Assembly: GCF_026013475.1 (NCBI RefSeq)
Contig: NZ_JAPDPH010000060.1
Coordinates: 1-34,335 of the forward strand
DNA: 34,335 nt
Direction: 5' to 3'
From: Micromonospora yasonensis
GTDB lineage: Bacteria; Actinomycetota; Actinomycetes; Mycobacteriales; Micromonosporaceae
This document shows, piece by piece, positions 14,096 through 23,500 of the stretch. Every line of letters begins with the position of its first letter. Within the stretch, counting starts at the first letter, position 1. The position numbers and the translations under genes are program-made. The notes under the pieces were generated by a model. That model ran no database searches. It was given only the letters and a program-made list of their open reading frames with translations, and had not been told where the DNA came from.

Positions 14096-16004
14096 GTCGG
14101 CCGGGGGAGACCGGCTCGTCCGCGTCGGTCGTGGTGGGCCCAGGGCCGGCCGGCTCCGGCTCGGCGAACTCCGGCTCCGGCTCCGGCTCGGTGCTGGTCG
14201 GCCCGGGCCCGGCCGGCTCGGGCTCGACGAACTCCTCGTCGTCCTCCCCGCCGTCGCGCAGCGACGGGTGCACCGGCAGGCCGGCGGCGAGCGCCAGCGC
14301 CGAGCGCAGCAGCGGCAGGGTGGCCAGCGCGGTCGCGCCCTCGCCCAGGCCGAGCCGCAGGTCCACCAGCGGGGTCAGGCCGAGCACGTCGGCGGCGAGC
14401 CGGACGGCCGGCTGCCCGCCGTGGTCCGGCAGCAGGCACCAGTGCCGGGCCTGCCCGGCGAGGTCCCGGCTGACCATGCCGGCGGCGACGCCGACCGGAC
14501 CGTCCAGCAGCACCGGGATGCGCCGGGCGGTCGCGCCGAGCAGCACGCCGGTGGCCACCGCCACGTCGCCGCCGCCCAGCTCCGCCAGGATGTCCCGGGC
14601 GTTGCGGGGGGAGCGCCGGGTGCGGTGCAGCGCGTCCCGGACCGCCGCGCAGCGGACCATCCAGGCCGCGTCGTCGTACTGCCCGTGCTCGGTCAGCACC
14701 CGGCCCAGCACCGCCGGGGGCTCCGCGCCGGCCGTGGCCGCCAGTACCGCCGCGGCGGCCGCCTCGGTGCCGGCGCCGCAGGCCGCCAGCACCAGCAGCT
14801 GTACGCCCGCGTCGGCGGCCTGCTCGGCCAGCCGCCAGCCGTACCGCAGGGCCGACTCGACCTGGTCCTCGGTGAGCGCCGGCCCGTCCTCGATGGGCGC
14901 CGCGGCGGGCGCCTCGACCACCTGGAGGCTGGCTCCGCTCTCGGCGGCCAGCCGCGCGAGGGCTCCCTTGCCGGCGCGCGCCTGCCGGGCGCGGCGGGCC
15001 GACTCGCCGGGCACCGCGCCGGCCGAGGCGCCGCCGGCGTGGTCGCCGTGCACCAGCAGCACCCGGACCGAGGCCCACGGCGCGGGGGTCGGGGTGCCCT
15101 GGGTGGCGGCGGCGAAGCCGACCACCCGCTCCAGCACGCCGAGCCCGCCGCCCGGCACGTCGAGGGTGGCGAGCCGGTCGACCGCCTGCGGGCCGGCGTA
15201 GTCGTCGGGCATGGGCAGTTCCATGCCGGGCTGGATGACCAGGCCGGTCGCGATCATCGGCAGCGCCATGGTGGGGGCGGCCCAGTCGGCGCCGGTCGCC
15301 CCGAGCGCCGGGGCGGGCGCGGCCGGCGCGGCCGGGGTGAGCACCTCGGGCAGCGCCTCCTCCGGCGCGGCCCCGTGCACCGTCTCGGGCCCGGCGGCCG
15401 GGACGCCGGCCTGCCCGGGACCGGCCTGCGCGGGCACCGTGGGGTGCGGCGGCGCGCCGGCCGGCTTCAGCCAGGCGGGCTGGCCGGCCATCACCAGGAC
15501 CACCGCGTCGCAGGCGTCGGCGACCGCGCGGTTGGTCTGGCCGAGCGCGTCGGTGAAGGCCCGGCCCAGCGGGGTGGTCGGCACCAGGGAGAGCCCCACC
15601 TCGGGGCTGACCAGCACCAGCCGGGCGGCGCTGGCCCGGATCGCGTCGGCGAGTTCGGCGATGGTGGCGGTGTCGTCGGCTGGCTGGTGGGCCGGATCGA
15701 GCAGCACCGTCACCCAGCCGCCCAGGTCGTCGACGAGCAGCGTCTCGTTCGGCTCGGCCGTGGCGATCACGTCGGCCAGCCGGCGCGGATCCGCCGCGGT
15801 CTCCTCGGTGGTCCAGCTGCCCGGCCGGCGGGCGCGGTGCCCCGCCAGGCGGGTCGCCCACTCGGTGTCCTCCGGGTCCCCTTCGGGGGCGGTGGCCACG
15901 TACCGGACCGTGGGGGCGTCGGCGACCAGCGATTCCGCGAACTCGGACTTGCCGGACCGGATACCGCCGAGCACCAGGAGCGTGTTCCACCCGTCAACGG
16001 ACAT
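14085..16004 (-). CDS. CobU-CobT fusion: adenosylcobinamide kinase/guanylyltransferase and DMB phosphoribosyltransferase
   Basis: A two-enzyme fusion of 639 residues. Residues 8 to about 185 are CobU: P-loop LGGIRSGKSEF (13-20), GHRARRPGSWTTEE containing the His guanylylated by GTP in this family, and LLVDDLGGWVT. A Pro/Ala linker leads to CobT (about 230-585). This includes LLVHGDHAGGASAGA, GALARLAAESGA, GGGDVAVATGVLLGATA and LRLGLGEGATALATLPLL, where the Glu is the proposed catalytic base. The last 50 residues are a low-complexity acidic tail with a duplicated EPEPAGPGPT unit. A TAAGGT box 6 bases before the ATG suggests a leaderless transcript. No cobalamin riboswitch was recognised. The kinase terminator upstream separates it from the preceding gene. 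Confidence 0.88.
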   Translation of the reverse strand: MSVDGWNTLLVLGGIRSGKSEFAESLVADAPTVRYVATAPEGDPEDTEWATRLAGHRARRPGSWTTEETAADPRRLADVIATAEPNETLLVDDLGGWVTVLLDPAHQPADDTATIAELADAIRASAARLVLVSPEVGLSLVPTTPLGRAFTDALGQTNRAVADACDAVVLVMAGQPAWLKPAGAPPHPTVPAQAGPGQAGVPAAGPETVHGAAPEEALPEVLTPAAPAAPAPALGATGADWAAPTMALPMIATGLVIQPGMELPMPDDYAGPQAVDRLATLDVPGGGLGVLERVVGFAAATQGTPTPAPWASVRVLLVHGDHAGGASAGAVPGESARRARQARAGKGALARLAAESGASLQVVEAPAAAPIEDGPALTEDQVESALRYGWRLAEQAADAGVQLLVLAACGAGTEAAAAAVLAATAGAEPPAVLGRVLTEHGQYDDAAWMVRCAAVRDALHRTRRSPRNARDILAELGGGDVAVATGVLLGATARRIPVLLDGPVGVAAGMVSRDLAGQARHWCLLPDHGGQPAVRLAADVLGLTPLVDLRLGLGEGATALATLPLLRSALALAAGLPVHPSLRDGGEDDEEFVEPEPAGPGPTSTEPEPEPEFAEPEPAGPGPTTTDADEPVSPGRRAD

Positions 16005-16010
16005 GCCCGT

Positions 16011-16016
16011 ACCTTA
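16011..16016 (-). promoter_or_regulatory. -10 box TAAGGT of a probably leaderless cobUT-cobS transcript
   Basis: Read on the minus strand, TAAGGT is followed by six bases and the ATG of the CobU-CobT gene, with no ribosome binding site between them. This is a leaderless arrangement. Confidence 0.5.
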
Positions 16017-16034
16017 AAGCCGCCGCGCCGGTCG

Positions 16035-16068
16035 CCGCCCGCCGGCCCGGACGCCGGCCGGCGGGCGG
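16035..16068 (-). terminator. Terminator after the Ser/Thr kinase
   Basis: CCGCCCGCCGGCC and its exact complement form a 13-bp stem with an 8-base loop, about 10 bases past the kinase stop and before the cobUT promoter. Confidence 0.75.
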
Positions 16069-16078
16069 ACGCTGGCGC

Positions 16079-18301
16079 TCAGTCGCAGTGCTCGAACGGG
16101 CTGCCGTAGCTGGCCCCACCGGTCGACCCGCCCCACTTCACGCAGACCCCGGGCGCGCTGGCCCGGACCGGCCCGGCGTAGTACTTGTACCCGCCGCTCT
16201 CGGTCTGCCGGGTCTTCCCCTGCACCTCCAGGTACGCCGACACGGCGGTGGCCCGGCCGACGTCGGTGTCCTTGAGGGTGACCACGCAGTTCGTTCCGGT
16301 GGACGTGTTGTAGAGCAGGTAGACCCGGCCCTTGCGGACCCCGTTCGCGGTCAGCGCCGCCGAGTCGATCACCTGGTAGCCGCTGCCGCACACCTGCTTG
16401 GCCGTGTACGGGTTGGGCTGCTGAGCCGCGGCCGAGCTGGTCGCCGGCGCGGGCGCCCCGGTGTCGCCGGGGGTCGGCTGCGCCCCGCTCGACGGGGTGG
16501 CCGCCACCGAGCGGCTCGGCGTGGCCGACGGTGACCGGCTGGGCCGGCCGGTCCGGCTGGGCGTCGCTCCGGGCGTCGCCGCGGTGGCCGGCACGTCGGT
16601 GCCGCCCGGATCGGCGGGCGCCGACTCGCCGGTCAGCGTGGTCGACCGCTGGCCCGGGTCGTCCGGCGAGCTCAGCAGCGCCACGGCCCCGGCGGTCAGC
16701 ACCGCGACGAGGACGACCGCGGCCGCCCCCGCCAGGGCGAGCACCCGACCGCGTCCCTTCCGGCCGTCGGCCGGCTCCTCCAGCGTCGGCGGCATCCCGG
16801 ACCCGGCGTGCCGCTCGTCCGCCGACCCGTGCCCGCCGGGTCGCGGCCCGGCGGCGCCGACCGCCCAGGCCGGGCCGGGTTGCCCGGCCAGGGGCGGCCC
16901 CGGCTGGGCGTACCCGGGCTGGCCGCCGAACCCGCCCCCGGCGCCGGGCGCGGCCGCCCGCCCCGGGGCGAAACCCTGCGGCGTGGCGGCCACGCCGTGT
17001 CCGGGCGCCGCCCCGCTGCCCGTCCCCGGGCCGAATCCCGGTGCGGCGGCCGCAGCCTGACCGAATCCCGGTGCGGCGGCCGCAGCCGGTCCGGAGCCGT
17101 GCGGGGTGCCGGCGGGCGGGCCGAAACCCGGCGGGGGGCCTGCCGCCGGGCTGACGCTGTGGGGGACGCCGGCGGCCATCCCCTGCGGGGCGTCGGCGCG
17201 GTCCGCCGGGGCGACGCCGTGCGGGGCCTGGCCGCCGACCGGGGCCGCCCGGCCCGGGTCGGGGACGGCGGGCACGGAACCGGTGCCGGCCGGGCCGCCG
17301 GGCTCGGCTACCGGGGTGGCCGGGGACCCGGTGGGCGGCTGGCCGCCGGGCGGCGTACTCCCGGAGGGGGTCGGGGTGAGCGGGCCGGGAGCGGGCAGCA
17401 CGGCGGGCCCGGGGACGGCCGGGCCGGCCACCGCCCACGGCGGGCGGGGCGGGGCGGGGAGCCGGGCCAGGGTGGAGTCGCGGGCGTCCTGGGCCGCCTC
17501 GGCCAGGGCGAGCGCGCTCGGGTGGCGGTCGCGGGGGCGCTTCGCCAGCGCCTGGCGGACCATCTCGATCACCGCCGGGGGCGTGTCCGGCGGGAGCGGC
17601 GGGGGCTCGTCCTGGGCGTGCCGCATGGCCACCTGGAGCGGGTTGTCCCCCTCGAACGGCGGCCGGCCGGCCAGGCAGAAGTACGCGACCGCACCGAGCG
17701 CGTAGACGTCGGTGGCGGCCGAGACGGGCTGGCCGACGGCCTGCTCCGGCGACATGAACGTGGCGGTGCCGAGCACCGTGTGCGCGGCGGTGATCCCCGC
17801 CATGGTGCTGGCCCGGGCGATGCCGAAGTCGACCAGCACCACCGTCCCGTCCCGCTTCACCAGCAGGTTGCCCGGCTTCACGTCCCGGTGCACGATCCCG
17901 GCGAGGTGGGCGGCGTGCAGCGCGTGGGCGGCCTGCGCCACCACCGACATGGTCGACGCCGGATCGAGCCGGCCGGCCCGGCGGATCCAGGTCACCAGCG
18001 GATCCCCGTCGACGTACTCCATCACCAGGTAGCTGACCTGGCTGCCGTCGGCGAGGGTGGCGGAGCCGAAGTCGTGCACCTGCACGATGCCGGGGTGCCG
18101 CAGCGCGGCCAGCATCCGGGCCTCGGCGTGGAAGCGGGTGGTGAACTCCGGGTCGGCGACCAGCGACGGCAGCAGCACCTTCACCGCGACCTCCCGGCCG
18201 AGCAGGGTGTCGGTGCACTTCCAGACCGCGCCCATGCCACCGGTCGCGATTCGTTCGCTCAGCCGGTACCGGTCGCTGAGCACCACTCCTTGAGTCAGCA
18301 C
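16079..18301 (-). CDS. Transmembrane Ser/Thr protein kinase with SapA-like extracellular domain
   Basis: A 740-residue Hanks-type kinase. Residues about 10-270 are the kinase: glycine loop IATGGMGAVWKC, Lys41, HRDVKPGNLL with Asp140, DFG at 158, and FMSPEQAVGQPVS. A long Gly/Pro/Ala linker (about 280-515) is followed by one transmembrane helix, LALAGAAAVVLVAVLTAGAV, then a Ser/Thr/Pro stalk. The final 110 residues (from NPYTAKQVCGSGYQVID to SPFEHCD) have conserved cysteines and the VYLLYN, AYLEVQG, YYAGPV and CVKWGGSTGG motifs. I associate these with spore-associated protein A (SapA) of Streptomyces. The outer domain may sense a wall or surface signal, which is an inference. A TACGGT box six bases upstream of the GTG supports this start, and longer frames reach into the divergent genes. 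Confidence 0.88.
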   Translation of the reverse strand: MLTQGVVLSDRYRLSERIATGGMGAVWKCTDTLLGREVAVKVLLPSLVADPEFTTRFHAEARMLAALRHPGIVQVHDFGSATLADGSQVSYLVMEYVDGDPLVTWIRRAGRLDPASTMSVVAQAAHALHAAHLAGIVHRDVKPGNLLVKRDGTVVLVDFGIARASTMAGITAAHTVLGTATFMSPEQAVGQPVSAATDVYALGAVAYFCLAGRPPFEGDNPLQVAMRHAQDEPPPLPPDTPPAVIEMVRQALAKRPRDRHPSALALAEAAQDARDSTLARLPAPPRPPWAVAGPAVPGPAVLPAPGPLTPTPSGSTPPGGQPPTGSPATPVAEPGGPAGTGSVPAVPDPGRAAPVGGQAPHGVAPADRADAPQGMAAGVPHSVSPAAGPPPGFGPPAGTPHGSGPAAAAAPGFGQAAAAAPGFGPGTGSGAAPGHGVAATPQGFAPGRAAAPGAGGGFGGQPGYAQPGPPLAGQPGPAWAVGAAGPRPGGHGSADERHAGSGMPPTLEEPADGRKGRGRVLALAGAAAVVLVAVLTAGAVALLSSPDDPGQRSTTLTGESAPADPGGTDVPATAATPGATPSRTGRPSRSPSATPSRSVAATPSSGAQPTPGDTGAPAPATSSAAAQQPNPYTAKQVCGSGYQVIDSAALTANGVRKGRVYLLYNTSTGTNCVVTLKDTDVGRATAVSAYLEVQGKTRQTESGGYKYYAGPVRASAPGVCVKWGGSTGGASYGSPFEHCD
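17031..17087. repeat. Two-copy 30-base tandem repeat inside the kinase linker
   Basis: A 27-base unit beginning CCGAATCCCGGTGCGGC occurs at 17031-17057 and again identically at 17061-17087. It encodes repeated Gly-Phe-Gly/Ala-rich decapeptides in the disordered juxtamembrane linker. The identical DNA suggests recent duplication by slippage. Confidence 0.85.
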
Positions 18302-18307
18302 CGAGTC

Positions 18308-18313
18308 ACCGTA
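18308..18313 (-). promoter_or_regulatory. -10 box TACGGT of a probably leaderless kinase gene
   Basis: On the minus strand TACGGT is followed by six bases and the GTG start of the kinase, with no ribosome binding site. It fixes the start better than the kinase-domain alignment alone. The opposite strand carries TACGCT at 18373-18378, a candidate -10 for the divergent small gene. Confidence 0.5.
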
Positions 18314-18428
18314 CCGGCCCGCCCCGACCACATGATCCATGTGGCGGCCGAGCCGTTCCGCGTCCGGCCGACTACGCTTGCGGAGGTTTGGCGTCCCTGG
18401 GGACGACGGCGGCGAGGGGAGACGCGGC

Positions 18429-18629
18429 ATGGCGTGGAGCTGGCGGTACGAGGGCGCGAACGGCGGCTCGGTCGACGGGCCGAGTGAGTCGTTCGGCAGC
18501 CAGGCGGACGCCGAGTCCTGGATCGGCCAGACCTGGCGGGAGCTCGCGGCGTCCGGCGTCACCTCGGTCGCGCTCGTCGAGGACGACCGGGTGGAGTACC
18601 GGATGAGCCTGCTGCCGACGGCGGAATGA
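18429..18629 (+). CDS. Small hypothetical protein, 66 residues
   Basis: A small soluble acidic protein beginning MAWSWRYEGANGG and ending VEDDRVEYRMSLLPTAE. It looks like a compact alpha/beta fold with a tryptophan-rich N-terminus and a central helix DAESWIGQTWRELAASG. I do not recognise a named family. Similar small proteins encoded just before M50 peptidases seem familiar in actinobacteria, but no function is known to me. The ATG follows GAGGGGAGA. The stop overlaps the ATG of the membrane peptidase (ATGA), so the two are translationally coupled and may work together. It diverges from the kinase. Confidence 0.75.
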   Translation: MAWSWRYEGANGGSVDGPSESFGSQADAESWIGQTWRELAASGVTSVALVEDDRVEYRMSLLPTAE

Positions 18630-19423
18630 TGGCGTACGACCGCCCGGGCGACCCGCTGGTGCTCGGGGTGCCCCGGGCGGCGTTCCGTCCCAGCCCGATC
18701 TTCCTTGCCCTGGCCGCGCTCTTCGTGGCCAGCGGGGCGATGACGTGGCTGGGGTTCGGCAATGTCCGGTTCGACGTCTTCCTCTTCGTCGTCTCCGGCT
18801 GGCTGGTCTCGCTCTGCCTGCACGAGTACGCCCACGCGGTGGTCGCGTACCGGGCCGGCGACCGGGACATCGCGCACCGGGGCTACCTGACGCTCAACCC
18901 GCTCAAGTACACGAACCCGCTGCTGTCCATCGTGCTGCCCGTGGTCGTGGTGCTGCTCGGCGGCATCGGCCTGCCCGGCGGCGCGGTCTGGGTGGACCGG
19001 CACGCCATCCCGGGGCGGCTGCGGCACACCCTGGTCAGCCTGGCCGGCCCGGCCACCAACGTGCTGTTCACCCTGCTGCTGGTGGTGGCGCTGCAGATCG
19101 GGCTCGGCGTCGGCGGCCCGCTCGAGTTCTGGGCCGGCCTGGCCCTGCTGGCGTTCCTGCAGCTCACCGCCAGCGTGCTCAACCTGCTCCCGGTGCCCGG
19201 TCTGGACGGCGGCAACATGATCCAGCCGTGGCTCTCACCGCAGTACCGCCGGATGTACGACCTGTTCGCCCCGTTCGGGTTCATCCTGCTCTTCGCGCTG
19301 CTGTGGAACCCGCGGATCGGCGGCGCGTTCTTCGGCGCGATCTTCACCGTCTCCGACCTGATCGGCCTGCCCCCTGAGCTGTACACCGCCGGGCTGCACC
19401 TGATCCGGTTCTGGCAGGGCTGA
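18626..19423 (+). CDS. Site-2 protease-like membrane metallopeptidase (M50)
   Basis: An intramembrane zinc peptidase of 265 residues with about six hydrophobic helices. The zinc motif HEYAH (His66, Glu67, His70) lies at the end of the second helix. The third ligand comes from LNLLPVPGLDGGN in a later helix. There is no PDZ domain, placing it in the short M50 group without a periplasmic sensor, like the SpoIVFB/archaeal types. Its substrate is unknown. Possible partners are the coupled 66-residue protein and, by proximity only, the divergent transmembrane kinase. The ATG overlaps the preceding stop by one ATGA. A convergent terminator follows. Confidence 0.88.
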   Translation: MMAYDRPGDPLVLGVPRAAFRPSPIFLALAALFVASGAMTWLGFGNVRFDVFLFVVSGWLVSLCLHEYAHAVVAYRAGDRDIAHRGYLTLNPLKYTNPLLSIVLPVVVVLLGGIGLPGGAVWVDRHAIPGRLRHTLVSLAGPATNVLFTLLLVVALQIGLGVGGPLEFWAGLALLAFLQLTASVLNLLPVPGLDGGNMIQPWLSPQYRRMYDLFAPFGFILLFALLWNPRIGGAFFGAIFTVSDLIGLPPELYTAGLHLIRFWQG

Positions 19424-19426
19424 GAG

Positions 19427-19464
19427 CCCGGTCCGGCCGACGCGGACGCGCCGGCCGGACCGGG
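19427..19464. terminator. Bidirectional terminator between M50 peptidase and aldo-keto reductase
   Basis: CCCGGTCCGGCCG and its perfect complement form a 13-bp stem around a 12-base loop. An outer GAGCCC/GGGCTC pair (19424-19429, 19467-19472) could extend it into the reductase stop codon. Confidence 0.8.
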
Positions 19465-19470
19465 ACGGGC

Positions 19471-20469
19471 TCACGGCCGCCGGGCGGGGGAATCCGTCTT
19501 CGCCGGGTCCCGCTCGGTGATCGGCTCGACGATCTCGTCGATCGCCTTGAGCAGGTCGGCGTCGAGCTTGACGCCGGCCGCCTTCACGTTGTCGTGCACC
19601 TGCTCGGGCCGGGACGCCCCGACGATCGCCGAGGAGACGTTCGGGTTCTGTAGCACCCAGGCGATGGCGAGCTGGGCCATGCTCAGCCCGGCCTGCTCGG
19701 CGAGGGGCTTGAGCCGCTGCACCCGGGTGAGCACCTCGTCGCTCATGAACCGGGCGATGAAGTTCGCCCCGGACTTCTCGTCGGTGGCCCGGGAGCCGGC
19801 CGGCGGCGGCTGGCCCGGCAGGTACTTGCCGGAGAGCACGCCCTGGGCCATCGGCGACCAGACGATCTGGCCGATGCCCAGTTCCTCGCTGGTCGGGATC
19901 ACCTCGGCCTCGATGACCCGCCACAGCATCGAGTACTGCGGCTGGTTGGAGATCAGCGGCACGCGCAGCTCGCGGGCGAGGGCGTGGGCCTCCCGGAGCT
20001 GCGACGCCTTCCACTCCGAGACCCCGATGTAGTGCGCCTTGCCGGAGTGCACGATGTCGGCGAACGCCTCCATCGTCTCCTCCAGTGGGGTGCTGTAGTC
20101 GTACCGGTGGGCCTGGTAGAGGTCCAGGTAGTCGGTCTGCAGCCGGCGCAGCGAGCCGTTGATCGACTCCATGATGTGCTTGCGGGACAGGCCCCGGTCG
20201 TTGCGGCCCGGCCCGGTCGGCCAGAAGACCTTGGTGAAGATCTCCAGCCCCTCACGCCGCTCGCCCTTCAGCGCGCGACCGAGCACCTCCTCGGCCTTCG
20301 TGCCGGCGTACACGTCGGCGGTGTCGAAGGTGGTGATGCCGGTGTCCAGGGCGGCCCGCACGCACGCGGTCGCCGCCTCCTCCTCGACCTGCGAACCGTG
20401 GGTGATCCAGTTGCCGTACGAGATCTCGCTGACCATCAGGCCCGAGCGGCCTAGGTGTCGGAATTCCAT
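19471..20469 (-). CDS. Aldo/keto reductase of the potassium-channel beta-subunit/YghZ type
   Basis: An NADPH-dependent oxidoreductase of 332 residues. The catalytic tetrad is complete: Asp52 and Tyr54 in TTFDTADVYAGTKAEEVLG, Lys80 in EIFTKVFWP, and His121 in YLDLYQAHRYD. Cofactor-binding patterns such as VSEWKASQLREAHALA, LISNQPQYSM, VWSPMAQGVLSGKY and SSAIVGASRPEQV match the AKR group containing Kv-beta subunits and E. coli YghZ (L-glyceraldehyde-3-phosphate reductase). The physiological substrate is not known and probably broad. The ATG is followed directly by the conserved MEFRHLGRSGL start. It lies downstream of the WG-repeat gene with a gap of about 60 bases and no clear hairpin, so read-through from it is possible. 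Confidence 0.9.
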   Translation of the reverse strand: MEFRHLGRSGLMVSEISYGNWITHGSQVEEEAATACVRAALDTGITTFDTADVYAGTKAEEVLGRALKGERREGLEIFTKVFWPTGPGRNDRGLSRKHIMESINGSLRRLQTDYLDLYQAHRYDYSTPLEETMEAFADIVHSGKAHYIGVSEWKASQLREAHALARELRVPLISNQPQYSMLWRVIEAEVIPTSEELGIGQIVWSPMAQGVLSGKYLPGQPPPAGSRATDEKSGANFIARFMSDEVLTRVQRLKPLAEQAGLSMAQLAIAWVLQNPNVSSAIVGASRPEQVHDNVKAAGVKLDADLLKAIDEIVEPITERDPAKTDSPARRP

Positions 20470-20528
20470 ACCTCGACCCTAGACCCGGCCAGATCACGGT
20501 CACCGCAGGGCGCGTCGTGGAGGTGAGC

Positions 20529-23500
20529 TCAGAGCACCGGGCTGGTGTCGGCGAGCAACTGCTCGATCTCGGCGACCACCGCGCCCCGGTCCGGGTGCAC
20601 CGGGTCGATCAGCGGCTCGCCCCGCCGGTCCCGGGCGCCCCAGCGGCCCGCCTCGTCGCTGACCAGGAAGGCGACCGGGTGTACGACCAGGGCCGGGTAC
20701 ACCGGCGGGAGCAGCACCCGGCCGGTCCGGTCGACCACGCCCCGCCGCCCGGCCAGCTCCACCCCGGCCAGGCCCTCCTCGGTGAAGCCGTCCACGTGCC
20801 GGCCGTCGGCCAGGGCGGTGCCGAGGCTGTGGTAACGGGCCGGCACGACGACCTGGCCGGTCCGGTCGACCGCCCCCCAGCCGCCGTTCTGGCGGACCGC
20901 CGCCAGGCCGCTTCGGAACGGCCGCGCGTCCTCGAAGCCCGGTGGGATCTTCACGATGTTGGTCGCGTCGACCGCCATCCACCGGCCCTTGCCGTCCATC
21001 GACACCCAGGCCAGGCCCTCGGAGAACGAGCCAACCGCCCGGTAGCCGTTGTTCGCCTCGATCAGCGCCACGCCGGCTGTGTCGATCAGCGCCCACCGGG
21101 ACGCCTCCGGCAGGCGGACCCAGGCCATCCCCTCGCGGAACGGCTGCACCTCGGCGTACCGGTGCTCGACCACCAGGTTGCCGTCGCTGTCCGCGTACCC
21201 CCAGAGGCCCTGGTCCTCGTCGAAGGTGGGCACCGGGTACCGCTCACGGCCCAGGATCGCGTCCCGGCTGCGCGGCTTCGGCCCGAAGCCGTCGGCCGCG
21301 GCCCGCTCGGCGACCGCGTCCAGTGCCACCGCGGTACGGGCGTTCAGCTCCGCGTCCTCGCCCTGGCGCAGGTCCATCGCCCGCTCGAAGTGCAGGCACG
21401 CCTCGGTCAACCGGCCCTGGTCGTAGCAGCACCGCCCGGCGTGCTCGTGCAACGCCGCGCGCAGCCGGTCGGGCAGCTCCGGCGAGTTCGCCTCGGCGAA
21501 GAGCCGGTCGGCCTCCGCGTGCTCGCCCCGCCAGCGCAGCACCTCGGCGAGCCGGGCCCGGGCCAGCGCGGTCCGCCGCAACTCCCCGGTGGCCTCGGCG
21601 TAGGTGAGGGCGAGCCGGGCGTCGGCGACGGCGTCGTCCAGCTCGCCGAGGATCCGGGACGCCACCGACCGCAGGCTCAGCAGCCGCGCCCGGCTGCGGT
21701 TGTCCAGCGCGCTGCCGAGCTTCGTGGTGAGCCCGTCCCGGACCTCGCGCAGCGCCGCCGGATCGGGGGCCTCCTCGCGCAGGGTCTCCGGGTGCAGCCG
21801 CCAGCGGAACGCGGCCAGCGCCTGCTCCGGGTCCGTCGGGCGTACCTCCGGCCGCTCAGCCTCGGCCGCCGCGCCGGACCGCTCGGCCTCGGAGGGCTCC
21901 GTGGCCCGGCCGGGTCCGATGGCGTCGGCCGGCGGCGCCGCGTCCTCGTCCGGTGCCGGACCCACCGGTCCGTCCGGCTGCGCGGTCGACATGTCCTCCG
22001 GCCCAGGTGCCGCGGGAGTGCCGGACGTGGGCGCCGACACCGGCTGGTCGGACGCTCGCGCGGGCCCGCCGGACGCCGACGCGGTGTCGCCGGTACGCGC
22101 TGCCGCCGGGCGGGGTGCGGGCACCGCCTCGGTCGGTGCCGCACCGGGCCCTGCCCCGGCGTCGGTCGCCGGCGCGGGCTGGTCGTCGTCCGGGCGGCTT
22201 CCCGCATCCGGTTCCGCCAGGGCCGGGCCGGACGACGCGGACATCTCCGCTGCTCCGGCGGACGGCGTGCGGCCGCCGTCCGGCTTTGCCGAGGCGTCGG
22301 CCGTGGTCCCGGGTCCGCTCCCGGGCGCCGCGCCGGCCGCCGGAGGCGCGATGTCGTCGTCCGGGCGCGCCGGGGCGGCCTCGACCTCAGGTGCCGGGTC
22401 CGCCGCAGGCTGGTTCGGCCGGAACCAGGCGTGCGCCTCGTCGGCCGCTCCGGCCGCGCCGGACACCGCCGCCTGGTCCGCGGGTCGGTCCGGGTGCGAT
22501 GCGTCGGCGCTCGCGTCGCCCAACTCGACGGTGGACGGCGCCGGGTTCGAGGTGACGACCGCTCGCGGCGCCTCCGCGACATCGGCCGGGGCTGGGCGGG
22601 TGCCGGTGGCCGGCACCGGTTGCCGGGCCGCCTCGGCCGGCGTCGCCGGGCCCGGCCGGGGAGCCGTGATCGGGTGCCCGGAGGCGTCGACGGACGCCGG
22701 CGTAACGCTGCCGCGCTCCGGTTCGCCCGGGCGGACACCGGGGTACGCGGGCGGCGCCGGGAACGGTCCGGCCGGCGGCGCCGACCCGGGTCCGGCCGCC
22801 GGGGTGGGGGCCGGTGCGTGGGGTGCGCCGGAGCCCGGCACGCCGGAGACCGGCGCGCCGACGGGGCGTCCGGGCGCGGCCGACGCGGCAGGCTCGGACG
22901 GCACGGCCCCGGCACGTCCGGCGGCCGGATCGGGCACGCCCGGCGCGGCCCGGCGTTGCGCGGCGGGATCCGGAGCGTCGACCGACCAGGCCGGTGGCGC
23001 GGAGACCGGCGGCGTGGACACCGGCGGAGCCGGCGGTGCCGAGACCGGCCCGGCCGGCGCGGAGGACGGCGGTGCCGAGACCGGTGGTCCCGGTGGTGCG
23101 GAGACCGAGTGTGCCGGTGGCGCGGATATCGGCCCGGCCGGCGGTGCGGAGACGGGTGGTGCCGAGACCGGCGGTGCCGGCGGTGCGGAGACGGGTGGCG
23201 TCGAGACCGGTGGCACCGGTGGCGCGGAGACGGGTGATACCGGGGCCGGTGGCGCCGAGACCGATGGCGCCGGCGGTGCGGGGACGGGCCGGGCGGGCGG
23301 GCCGGAGACCGGGCCGGCGCTGCGATCGGCCGCCTCGTCGACCCGCGCCGGGTGCCGCAGGTCGTCCGGGTGCGGCGTGGCCGACGGCCGGTCCGGCCGG
23401 GTCTCCGGGCGCACCGGGGCGGCCGGCAGGGATGCCTCGCGCGGCTCCTCCGGCGGCCGGGCCGGGGAGACCGGGCGCGGGCGCGGTTCGTCGGGACGGG

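Noticed and set aside
16005..16078. Cobalamin riboswitch before the CobU-CobT gene
   Set aside because: The gap is only 74 bases and is filled by a terminator hairpin and a -10 box.
13356..16109. A plus-strand open frame of over 900 codons opposite cobS and the CobU-CobT gene
   Set aside because: Antisense shadow. The minus strand encodes clear enzyme motifs throughout.
22980..23300. CRISPR-like spacing of short repeats
   Set aside because: The units are in frame, degenerate and encode Ser-Ala-Pro-Pro peptides inside a long gene. There are no unique spacers or cas genes.
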